NCBI GenBank assembly: GCA_945836835.1
Contig: CAMAML010000031.1
Location: 1-9,229 of the forward strand
Source of the DNA: an uncultured cyanobacterium
Lineage (GTDB): Bacteria; Cyanobacteriota; Vampirovibrionia; Gastranaerophilales; Gastranaerophilaceae
DNA length: 9,229 nucleotides
Direction: 5' to 3'
Shown here piece after piece: positions 1 to 6,329 of the stretch (the stretch's first letter is position 1; each line of letters opens with the position of its first letter). The translations under genes and the position numbers were made by a program. Under the pieces are notes generated by a model. That model searched no databases. It saw only the letters and a program-made list of their open reading frames with translations, and was not told where the DNA came from.

Positions 1-3
1 AAT

Positions 4-1740
4 ATGGCGTATAGTGATGGATTAGATGATGCTCAAATAAAACGGATGGCGAGTGTTCAGTTCAAAAACAGATTTAATACGCAAATGAACAACGTATACA
101 ATGAATATCAAGATAAAATTGTCGAAGCAAACGAAAAAGGTAAAAATAAGAAAGCCGCAAGACATAAAGAAGAACTTGATACCAAATTACGTGAAATTTT
201 ACAGCAAAAAATCGAAACCGAAAATCAAGACCGTTCCGATTATGCGAATATGATGTCAAGAGGACAACTTAACAGCGAAATCGGGGAAGGAAACTTTAAA
301 ACAACTAACCCGACTTACTCCTCAATTATTACTCAAGTTCCGCAGGCAGAAAAATTTATTCAGAGTAATAAGGCGTTATTCTTTACGAAAGACAAATCGG
401 GCAAAGAAGTTTTCAATGCTCAGGCATGGAAAGATTTCTGGTTAACCCAAAGTTCAAGCAGACGTGATAATACTACCGAAGCTAACAATAAACCTGTCAA
501 AGATTATTATATGACGCTTGGAGAAGCTGAAGGAGTTCTTGGCGGGAATAAGAATGGTTTTAAACACGAAGCTTATGTCGGTTTGGATGATCTATATGGC
601 GGGATGAGCAAAAACGAGAGAATAAATCTCGCCAGAGATATGGCTGAATCGGCAGGTATCGTTACCGAAAAGAATAATACCGCAGGTATAAGAGCCGCTT
701 ATGTTCTCGGAGAAACAGCAAAAGGTGCAGGAATTGCAGCTGCCTCTGATATTTTGGCAAATGCGCTAATGAGCAAGATTAAAATTCCTTACTTCGGAAC
801 CGTATCCGGAACTGTTGAAGGTGTGGTTACAGGAACCGTGAACGGAACCGTTCCGTTTGCAAAAAGCGGTACAATTCAAGACCTTGACACCTTCGTTACG
901 GAGCAATACTCCAACGGGTTCTTGGTTAACAGAATTGAAACGGAGGTTCTGGAAGAGCATAAATGGTTTGTGAACGAAGATGTTGCTTTTAGTAAAGATT
1001 ATTCAGCCGAATATAAAAAGGATTATACACAAGATTACAATGGCAAGACAAGCATCCGCGATTTTCGTGTCGATCCTTGGTTGATAGGTATTGGAGGTGC
1101 CGCAGGCCTCGTCAAAGGATTGATTGGAATGAAGAAAAAACATGACAAGCAAGACGCCAAATCCGAAATCCAAATGTACGCTCGCGACAATTACAACAGA
1201 AGAACAACTTCCATCCCGGAAACCAGCGTAACGGAACAGGAACCGATTAAGACAAAGAAATTTGTCGCAACTTTGGCGGAAAGAACCCCTAAACAGGAAG
1301 ATATTGCAAACAGGACGCACAAAATGCTTGTCAAAAGAGGCGGAGTTGAAAAATCGGGTCCGAATAAAGGAAAACCTTACAACCTTGCCGAAGATAAGGA
1401 AGATTACGTATCTAAATTGTACAATGTTCCGAAAGGTTCGTCTGATTTTGCAAAATTGTATGAATATATTATGGAAACAATCAACGGCGTAACTCAATAC
1501 AAAGCACATCAGTACAAAAACGACAAAACATATTTCTTCCCTGAAAAACTTCCTAAAGAGCTTACCGGTCTTGATAAGGATTACGATGCAGGTGCAGAAC
1601 CCGAAAAAACCTTCATTAAAATCTATCTTGCAAACAATGTCAGAACAAACATCAACGGAAAAGAAACAAGACTCAAAGGTGCTTCGGGCAGAGATGTTCA
1701 CGCAACACTTGTTGCATCGCACAAAAGAAAGAGTGTCTAA
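4..1740 (+). CDS. Hypothetical protein, 578 residues, with Gly-rich hydrophobic segments
   Basis: I do not recognise a family. No signal peptide is visible at the N-terminus. Residues about 20-75 are rich in Lys, Glu and Gln and look helical, possibly coiled coil. Two Gly/Ala-rich hydrophobic patches follow. One spans residues 228-285 and ends in a run of Gly-Thr-Val repeats (265-283, e.g. GTVSGTVEGVVTGTVNGTV). The other is residues 359-376 (WLIGIGGAAGLVKGLIGM), which is long enough to insert in or associate with a membrane and has glycine-zipper spacing. The last 200 residues are charged and Lys-rich and end in HKRKSV. The ATG lies 3 bases from the window edge, so no ribosome-binding site can be checked and the true start could be further upstream. 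The frame is open throughout and its codon use matches the downstream genes, so it is a real gene. A link to the adhesin that follows is possible but unproven. Confidence 0.8.
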   Translation: MAYSDGLDDAQIKRMASVQFKNRFNTQMNNVYNEYQDKIVEANEKGKNKKAARHKEELDTKLREILQQKIETENQDRSDYANMMSRGQLNSEIGEGNFKTTNPTYSSIITQVPQAEKFIQSNKALFFTKDKSGKEVFNAQAWKDFWLTQSSSRRDNTTEANNKPVKDYYMTLGEAEGVLGGNKNGFKHEAYVGLDDLYGGMSKNERINLARDMAESAGIVTEKNNTAGIRAAYVLGETAKGAGIAAASDILANALMSKIKIPYFGTVSGTVEGVVTGTVNGTVPFAKSGTIQDLDTFVTEQYSNGFLVNRIETEVLEEHKWFVNEDVAFSKDYSAEYKKDYTQDYNGKTSIRDFRVDPWLIGIGGAAGLVKGLIGMKKKHDKQDAKSEIQMYARDNYNRRTTSIPETSVTEQEPIKTKKFVATLAERTPKQEDIANRTHKMLVKRGGVEKSGPNKGKPYNLAEDKEDYVSKLYNVPKGSSDFAKLYEYIMETINGVTQYKAHQYKNDKTYFFPEKLPKELTGLDKDYDAGAEPEKTFIKIYLANNVRTNINGKETRLKGASGRDVHATLVASHKRKSV

Positions 1741-1761
1741 AATTTCACTTAAATAATTTTG

Positions 1762-1789
1762 CTGACCGATTGATTTGTCAATCGGTCAG
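1762..1789 (+). terminator. Perfect 12-bp inverted repeat after the first gene (possible terminator)
   Basis: CTGACCGATTGA and its exact complement are separated by a 4-base loop (TTTG), 21 bases after the stop codon of the upstream gene. The stem is strong, but the right flank is GTGTGTATATT, not a clean T-run. It may therefore be an intrinsic terminator with a poor tail, a 3'-end stabilising hairpin, or a protein-binding inverted repeat. It separates the first gene from the adhesin gene. Confidence 0.5.
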
Positions 1790-1852
1790 GTGTGTATATT
1801 ATTTCAAAAATTAATTGTAAATTTTTGTAAAAAAAACGCCAAAAGACAAAAG

Positions 1853-1882
1853 TTTTTCTATGTTTGTACGTTTATATATATA
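1853..1882 (+). promoter_or_regulatory. Weak candidate promoter for the adhesin gene
   Basis: An AT-rich TATATATATAAG stretch (1873-1884) can supply a -10 box (TATATA at 1875-1880). The only -35 at suitable distance is TTTTTC (1853-1858, 16-bp spacer), which matches the consensus poorly. It is placed here because the adhesin gene follows a hairpin and needs its own start of transcription; that is inference. A regulator-dependent promoter would fit a poor -35. Confidence 0.25.
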
Positions 1883-1893
1883 AGAATGATTGT

Positions 1894-1900
1894 AAGAGGA
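1894..1900 (+). promoter_or_regulatory. Ribosome-binding site that sets the adhesin start
   Basis: AAGAGGA lies 6 bases before the ATG at 1907. The open frame runs back to a TTG at 1775, but that start lies inside the 1762-1789 hairpin, has no Shine-Dalgarno, and would put 44 residues in front of an otherwise normal signal peptide. The ATG at 1907 is therefore chosen. Confidence 0.75.
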
Positions 1901-1906
1901 TTTGTC

Positions 1907-4900
1907 ATGAACCAAAATACTCACAAAGATAAATTGAGAATAGCGGCATCAATGTTAGGGGTATTGATGCTTACGCAACAGACGGTAGGGACACAGGTTT
2001 TTGCTGCGGTAGATGCAACAAATATCACAAACTCAAACGGTTCACAGGCTTTGGCTCCCGACTCGGACGGGGCATACTATGTAACACCCGATATGTATAA
2101 CGGCAGAACGGGGTTCAGGCAGTTTAACAATTTTGACGTAAAGAACGGCGATATAGTCAATTTCATCATGAAATACTACAACATAAACGGATGGGTTGAC
2201 GGAGACGGCGTCACTCACACGGCGGAAACCCGTGATATAGATACGTTTGTTGCCGCTATTAAAAATACGGCAAACATTGACGGTATCGTAAACACTTTGA
2301 ATGATTTTGGCGGAAATGTTTCGGGTAACCTTGTAATGGTTGCTCCAAACGGTGTTGTTGTAGGTGCAAGCGGGGTTTTGAACGTAGGTTCTTTATCCGT
2401 TCTTACTCCGACACAATCGGCATATGATACTTGGGCGGCAAACCTTAAAGACGCTCCGGTATTTCAGGGAAGAGAAAATCCTATAGTAATTAACGGTTCG
2501 AAAATATATGGTTATCTTGGCAATGGTGCTACCACTACCACGTTGCCGACTGATTTGGCAATCAATTTCGCAAAGAGCGTAACCGTCGACGGAAGAATCG
2601 CATCGGCAGGTAACATCAGCGTAAATACGGGTGCGTTTAACGCAACAAACGGTTCTGTACTCGCTGCCGGGGTTAACAACGGAACAACTGTGTTGAGCGG
2701 AACTTCGGCAGCTGATACGTTGTTCAATTCTTTGGTAAAAACGAGCAACACCGCAAATATAGATCTTACGACATCAACAGGTGCAAATATTGCAAACGGT
2801 GCAATCGTTAAGAACTACGGCAACGGAAATTCCGTAATCACTAACACCGGTTTGACCGGCATCAGTGTTGCCGGTACATTTGAAAATTCCGACGGACTTT
2901 TGAAGTTGATAAATTCCGGTGCAAACGGGATAGATATCAGCGGTACGGTTAAAAATACGGGTGACACGACCGTTACCAACAGTGGTGCAAGCGGGATTAC
3001 AATAGCAAGTGCGGGACAAATCCTTAACACATCGGGAACTCTTGGTATCAGCAATAGCGGAATAGACGGGATCTCTGTTCAAGGAGCAATTCAAAATACG
3101 GGTGACACGACCGTTTCCAATACTGCCACGGGAACAAGCTCAAAAGGTATTTCGGTTTCGGGTACTATCACCAACACCGGTGCTTTGGGAATTGAAAACA
3201 GCGGGGCAGAAGGTATTTCCGTTACGGGAACAGTTTCCAATGAAGGGAACACTACAATTGGCAACAGCGGAGCTGACGGAATTTCTGTTGCAGGAAGTAT
3301 CATCAACACAAGCGGAAGTTTAGGTGTTGAAAACAGCGGTTCTGAAGGTATTAATATCAGCGGCACGGTTGAAAATACGGGAGCAACCACAATTACCAAC
3401 AAAGATACCGCTACTAAAGGTATTGTTTTGGCTTCAACAGGCAGAATTAATAACCATGGTTCATCGCTTACGATTACCAACAATGCAACAACGACCAAAG
3501 GTGTTGACTTACAAGGTGTCGTAACGGGTGACGGCGGTGCAACGATTAACGTTAACTCGACAAATTCCAATATTTATATGGGACATGCCGATAACGCTAA
3601 CAACATCGTAGCTGACGGTAAAGTTACAATTACCGCAACTACGGGTGACGTTTTGAACAACGGCGTTGCAAAAACTCATATTAAGACTACGAACGGTGCT
3701 GATTTGGAAATCACCGCAACCAACGGTTCAATCGGTGTTGAAGTAGGTCCTTGTTCCGACGGAGTTTGCACGGGTATAGGACCTTCCGCAAGAGATTTGA
3801 CAAAATCCGTTAACACCTCGATTGACGGAACAATTAAGGCTACAAGCACGGGGGCTTCGGAAGTTATTAACCTTGCAAGTTTAGACAAGAATATGAATGT
3901 CGACCAAATCAAGGCTGACGGACGAGTTATTTTGTTGGCGGACGCAACCAATAAAGCATCTGCGGCATATGATATCGTTAACAGCTCAAAAGACGGTACG
4001 ACTGCAAACATTACGGGGGCAGGTATCTCGATGATTGCAAGCGGTGGTATCGGCTCATCTTCCGCTCCGTTGACCTTTGTTCAAACTCAGGGAACATTTA
4101 ACCAAAACTACGTTAAAGAAGGAACTACGTTGCAAAACGACATAACGGGGTATACTCCGACTGCAACCCAAGGAATGGATGTTTTGGCAAACCAAGGCGA
4201 TATTAACATTAAAGGGTTGGATGTAGACAATAAACTTGTCGATACCGAGGTTTGTTCGATTGTTGCAAGAAACGGTAACGTAAATGCCGAATTTTCGGGT
4301 AATACTCACGTAAAAGAAGTTACCGCAAGCAACAAAGTCAACCTTACCGCAAGAGGCAAGTATTTGATTGTTGACAATTTGGGAACCGTTCCGACATATC
4401 AGACTTCGGGCGACTATTACGGCGGATATACCAACTTAAATCCTACACAGGCAAACTTAACCGCTTTGGATTTGGCTGCGGTCGGCGGAACAAACAACAA
4501 CCCGCACGCAACGGTAGTCGTTAAAAACGGAACGATTAAGGGCTTGGGTAAGGGCAGACCTGAGCATGAACAGGATTTAAACATTGTTGCGGATCATGCG
4601 TATGCAGGCGGTTACGAGTTTATCACCGACGGACCTCACAGAGGAGAGGACGGAAAGTCTTATTATGTTGAAAACTCGGCAACTTCGACTTTGACAAACG
4701 CTAACGGCGGAACCGTTTCAATCAGAACGACGGCGGTTAGACCTCAGCATGTTTCTCCGGTTGGTGATACGTCAAGAAGAATTTATTACACCGGCGGAAG
4801 TATTCAAGGTGATTATGACGATTACGACGGCGTAGATAAAACAGGTAATAACAATGATTCTCAAGCCGGAACTATTTATGACGATGATAACCTCGTAATT

Positions 4901-6133
4901 CCTGACGAAGGTCCACAAGAACCCGATGTCCCACCGGAAGAACCTGATGAACCGGTAGATAACGACATCGACTCCGATTTGGACAGCGACTTGGACGGCG
5001 ATATTGACTCCGACATTGACACAGATTCCGATGCCGATACCGACGTTGACGCCGATTCCGATATTGATAACGACACAGATGCCGATGCTGATTTGGATTC
5101 GGACAGCGATGACGATCCTTCGGGAACAGATCCTGATCCTGACGGAGATGGCGATATTGAGGTTGACGACGACATTGACTCCGACTTGGACAGCGACTTG
5201 GACGGCGATATTGACTCAGACGTTGACACCGATACCGATGTTGACACTGACGTAGACGCCGACAACGATACGGATACGGACGTGGATAACGACACAGATG
5301 CCGATGCTGATTTGGATTCGGACAGCGATGACGATCCTTCGGGAACAGATCCTGATCCTGACGGAGATGGCGATATTGAGGTTGACGACGACATTGACTC
5401 CGACTTGGACAGCGACTTGGACGGCGATATTGACTCAGACGTTGACACCGATACCGATGTTGACACTGACGTAGACGCCGACAACGATACGGATACGGAC
5501 GTGGATAACGACACGGATACCGATACTGATGTCGATATTGATACGGACATCGATACCGATACGGATATTGATACCGATGTTGATACCGACACCGATAATG
5601 ACAACGACAACGATGCTGATAACGACAGTGACGCCGATGCGGATAGCGACAAAGATGGCGACGGAGACAAAAATCCTGACAAACCTGTTGATCCGGATCC
5701 GCTTCCTGACGAGATTGTACCGGAGACCCCTCAATTCCCTAACTTGGTTTCTTATTCTCAATTAAGAGATATTGAAGAAATCAAACCTGCGATAGACAAA
5801 CGTCAGACCATCAGGTTCTCGCCTAATGATGTTGACGGATTACAATTCACATCAACCGAAAATGTTGTTGCGGTCTCAAACATCTCAAGAGGCGGTGTTT
5901 CCCTGCAACATAACAAAAACCTCAAAGTAGGTGACGTTCTTCCTATCCATATCGCTTACGGCGATATTGAGGTCGATGCCGAAGTTGAAGTCGTCACGGC
6001 AAGCGATGTCCAAGCAGGAGCAAAATTCCTCAACCTCGATCAGGCTACCGCTAACAAACTCCTTTACTTGAGTATGTTAGACCCTGAAACGGTTGCGGTA
6101 AACACTTCACGGCTAAGCAACAATAATCAATAA
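1907..6133 (+). CDS. LktA-type filamentous adhesin with Asp-rich repeats and C-terminal PilZ domain
   Basis: A 1408-residue predicted surface or secreted protein. Residues 1-33 form a signal peptide (basic N-region, hydrophobic core, cleavage likely after VFA). Residues about 40-195 resemble the N-terminal haemagglutination/TPS domain of filamentous adhesins, including FNNFDVKNGDIVNF and an APNGVVVGASGVLNVGSLS motif (146-164) like the NPNG motif of that family. Residues 302-539 hold ten beta-helix-type repeats. Residues 540-995 are further beta-rich sequence of the LktA type with only three Cys. A Pro/Glu hinge (about 996-1019) leads into the Asp-rich region (1020 to about 1268). Residues about 1290-1400 are a PilZ domain. 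In known TPS systems the passenger crosses the outer membrane through a TpsB barrel; none is encoded here, and there is no autotransporter barrel, sortase signal or SLH domain. The substrate bound is unknown. The adhesin assignment is firm at family level; the topology of the PilZ end is unresolved. Confidence 0.87.
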   Translation: MNQNTHKDKLRIAASMLGVLMLTQQTVGTQVFAAVDATNITNSNGSQALAPDSDGAYYVTPDMYNGRTGFRQFNNFDVKNGDIVNFIMKYYNINGWVDGDGVTHTAETRDIDTFVAAIKNTANIDGIVNTLNDFGGNVSGNLVMVAPNGVVVGASGVLNVGSLSVLTPTQSAYDTWAANLKDAPVFQGRENPIVINGSKIYGYLGNGATTTTLPTDLAINFAKSVTVDGRIASAGNISVNTGAFNATNGSVLAAGVNNGTTVLSGTSAADTLFNSLVKTSNTANIDLTTSTGANIANGAIVKNYGNGNSVITNTGLTGISVAGTFENSDGLLKLINSGANGIDISGTVKNTGDTTVTNSGASGITIASAGQILNTSGTLGISNSGIDGISVQGAIQNTGDTTVSNTATGTSSKGISVSGTITNTGALGIENSGAEGISVTGTVSNEGNTTIGNSGADGISVAGSIINTSGSLGVENSGSEGINISGTVENTGATTITNKDTATKGIVLASTGRINNHGSSLTITNNATTTKGVDLQGVVTGDGGATINVNSTNSNIYMGHADNANNIVADGKVTITATTGDVLNNGVAKTHIKTTNGADLEITATNGSIGVEVGPCSDGVCTGIGPSARDLTKSVNTSIDGTIKATSTGASEVINLASLDKNMNVDQIKADGRVILLADATNKASAAYDIVNSSKDGTTANITGAGISMIASGGIGSSSAPLTFVQTQGTFNQNYVKEGTTLQNDITGYTPTATQGMDVLANQGDINIKGLDVDNKLVDTEVCSIVARNGNVNAEFSGNTHVKEVTASNKVNLTARGKYLIVDNLGTVPTYQTSGDYYGGYTNLNPTQANLTALDLAAVGGTNNNPHATVVVKNGTIKGLGKGRPEHEQDLNIVADHAYAGGYEFITDGPHRGEDGKSYYVENSATSTLTNANGGTVSIRTTAVRPQHVSPVGDTSRRIYYTGGSIQGDYDDYDGVDKTGNNNDSQAGTIYDDDNLVIPDEGPQEPDVPPEEPDEPVDNDIDSDLDSDLDGDIDSDIDTDSDADTDVDADSDIDNDTDADADLDSDSDDDPSGTDPDPDGDGDIEVDDDIDSDLDSDLDGDIDSDVDTDTDVDTDVDADNDTDTDVDNDTDADADLDSDSDDDPSGTDPDPDGDGDIEVDDDIDSDLDSDLDGDIDSDVDTDTDVDTDVDADNDTDTDVDNDTDTDTDVDIDTDIDTDTDIDTDVDTDTDNDNDNDADNDSDADADSDKDGDGDKNPDKPVDPDPLPDEIVPETPQFPNLVSYSQLRDIEEIKPAIDKRQTIRFSPNDVDGLQFTSTENVVAVSNISRGGVSLQHNKNLKVGDVLPIHIAYGDIEVDAEVEVVTASDVQAGAKFLNLDQATANKLLYLSMLDPETVAVNTSRLSNNNQ
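2810..3523 (+). repeat. Ten beta-helix-like protein repeats of two alternating types
   Basis: Residues 302-539 of the adhesin divide into ten units of 23-26 residues built on N-T/S-G ... N-S-G-A-x-G-I-S-V-x-G-T-V. Units alternate between a 'TT' form (NTGDTTVTNSGASGI) and an 'LG' form (NTSGTLGISNSGIDGI), so the higher-order period is about 47 residues. At the DNA level a 23-base identical stretch recurs at 2952-2974 and 3093-3115, exactly 141 bases (47 codons) apart. Such repeats normally form coils of a right-handed beta-helix, which fits a filamentous adhesin shaft. Confidence 0.8.
4964..5712 (+). repeat. Asp-rich (D-x)n region of the adhesin
   Basis: About 250 residues (1020 to about 1268) in which nearly every second residue is Asp, the others mostly Ser, Thr, Val, Ile, Leu, Asn or Ala. 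Three unit-length blocks start at 4964 (69 residues), 5171 (73 residues) and 5390 (diverging after about 42 residues into simpler DTD/DID/DND runs). The first two blocks end in DPDGDGDIEVDD (5135-5170 and 5354-5389), which fits the EF-hand loop pattern D-x-D-x-D-G-x-I-x-x-x-D. A third, incomplete DKDGDGDK lies near 5650. The segment is extremely acidic and should bind Ca2+ or stay extended as a charged spacer between the adhesin shaft and the PilZ domain. Confidence 0.9.
5066..5514 (+). repeat. Perfect 219-bp tandem duplication
   Basis: Bases 5066-5284 are identical to 5285-5503, and the identity continues for 11 more bases (to 5514), making a 230-base exact match at offset 219. The unit is 73 codons, so the reading frame is kept. 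Mismatches begin immediately outside (T5065 versus G5284, A5296 versus G5515). Absence of even silent differences indicates a recent duplication or ongoing homogenisation inside an older, degenerate repeat. Confidence 0.93.
5801..6130 (+). other. PilZ domain with intact c-di-GMP-binding motifs (part of the adhesin)
   Basis: The two signature motifs of c-di-GMP-binding PilZ domains are present in order: RQTIR (R1299 and R1303, the RxxxR motif) and NISRGG (N1325, S1327, G1330, the D/NxSxxG motif). They are followed by strands typical of the PilZ beta-barrel (VGDVLPIHIAYGDIEVDAEVEVV) and a Gly-Ala-Lys-Phe segment. PilZ domains act in the cytoplasm in characterised proteins, which conflicts with the signal peptide at the other end of this protein. 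Confidence 0.85.
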
Positions 6134-6143
6134 AACGTTAAAA

Positions 6144-6188
6144 AAGACATGAATTTGAATTTTTTAAATAAAATTCAATTCATGTCTT
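6144..6188 (+). terminator. Long hairpin after the adhesin gene
   Basis: AAGACATGAATT(T)GAATTTT pairs with its complement ending at 6188, giving a 19-bp stem with one bulged T and a 6-base loop. It starts 10 bases after the adhesin stop codon. On the + strand the tail is GATTATATTTG, so the T-run is imperfect; on the - strand it would be followed by TTTTTT. It probably ends adhesin transcription, and its right arm touches the -35 box of the next promoter. Confidence 0.6.
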
Positions 6189-6215
6189 GATTATATTTGT
6201 ACTTTGTGATATAAT
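6187..6215 (+). promoter_or_regulatory. Strong sigma70-type promoter with extended -10
   Basis: TTGATT (6187-6192), a 17-bp spacer, and TATAAT (6210-6215) preceded by TGA (TGn extension, 6207-6209). The predicted start of transcription is near 6222, giving a leader of about 108 bases before the zinc-ribbon gene. This is the best promoter match in the window and should drive the zinc-ribbon gene, rimM and trmD. Confidence 0.75.
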
Positions 6216-6226
6216 GAGCATGCTCA
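6215..6226. promoter_or_regulatory. Perfect 12-bp palindrome at the predicted transcription start (candidate operator)
   Basis: TGAGCATGCTCA is its own reverse complement, begins on the last base of the -10 box and covers the predicted start site. A protein bound here would block the promoter. It does not match the LexA-box forms I know. It could also be a chance palindrome. Confidence 0.4.
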
Positions 6227-6329
6227 GATATATCGTTAATTTTTAATTTAGTTAGAGGATTAATTAATATTTTAAGTTTAACAACAGTTGTGCTAAGTAT
6301 AGAGATTTTCAATTAAGAGGCTAATAATT

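Noticed and set aside
1003..1722. A 239-codon minus-strand open frame with many Phe, Cys and Val
   Set aside because: It lies wholly inside the plus-strand 578-residue gene, has no ribosome-binding site, and its composition is what antisense of a Lys/Glu-rich gene gives.
1775..1906. A 44-residue N-terminal extension of the adhesin from a TTG codon
   Set aside because: It begins within a hairpin, lacks a Shine-Dalgarno, and would bury the signal peptide; AAGAGGA before the ATG at 1907 fits better.
2810..3523. Regular repeats considered as a CRISPR array
   Set aside because: The repeats are imperfect, in frame, with no unique spacers, and encode beta-helix units of the adhesin.
4876..5682. 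A 268-codon open frame on the minus strand rich in Ser, Val and Leu
   Set aside because: It is the mirror of the repeated GAY-NNN codons of the Asp-rich region; the monotonous Ser-x pattern follows from the plus-strand composition, and there is no start signal.
6214..6246. Tiny upstream open frames starting at 6214 or 6220 before the zinc-ribbon gene
   Set aside because: They overlap the -10 box or the predicted transcription start, so they would be absent from or leaderless in the mRNA; no ribosome-binding site.
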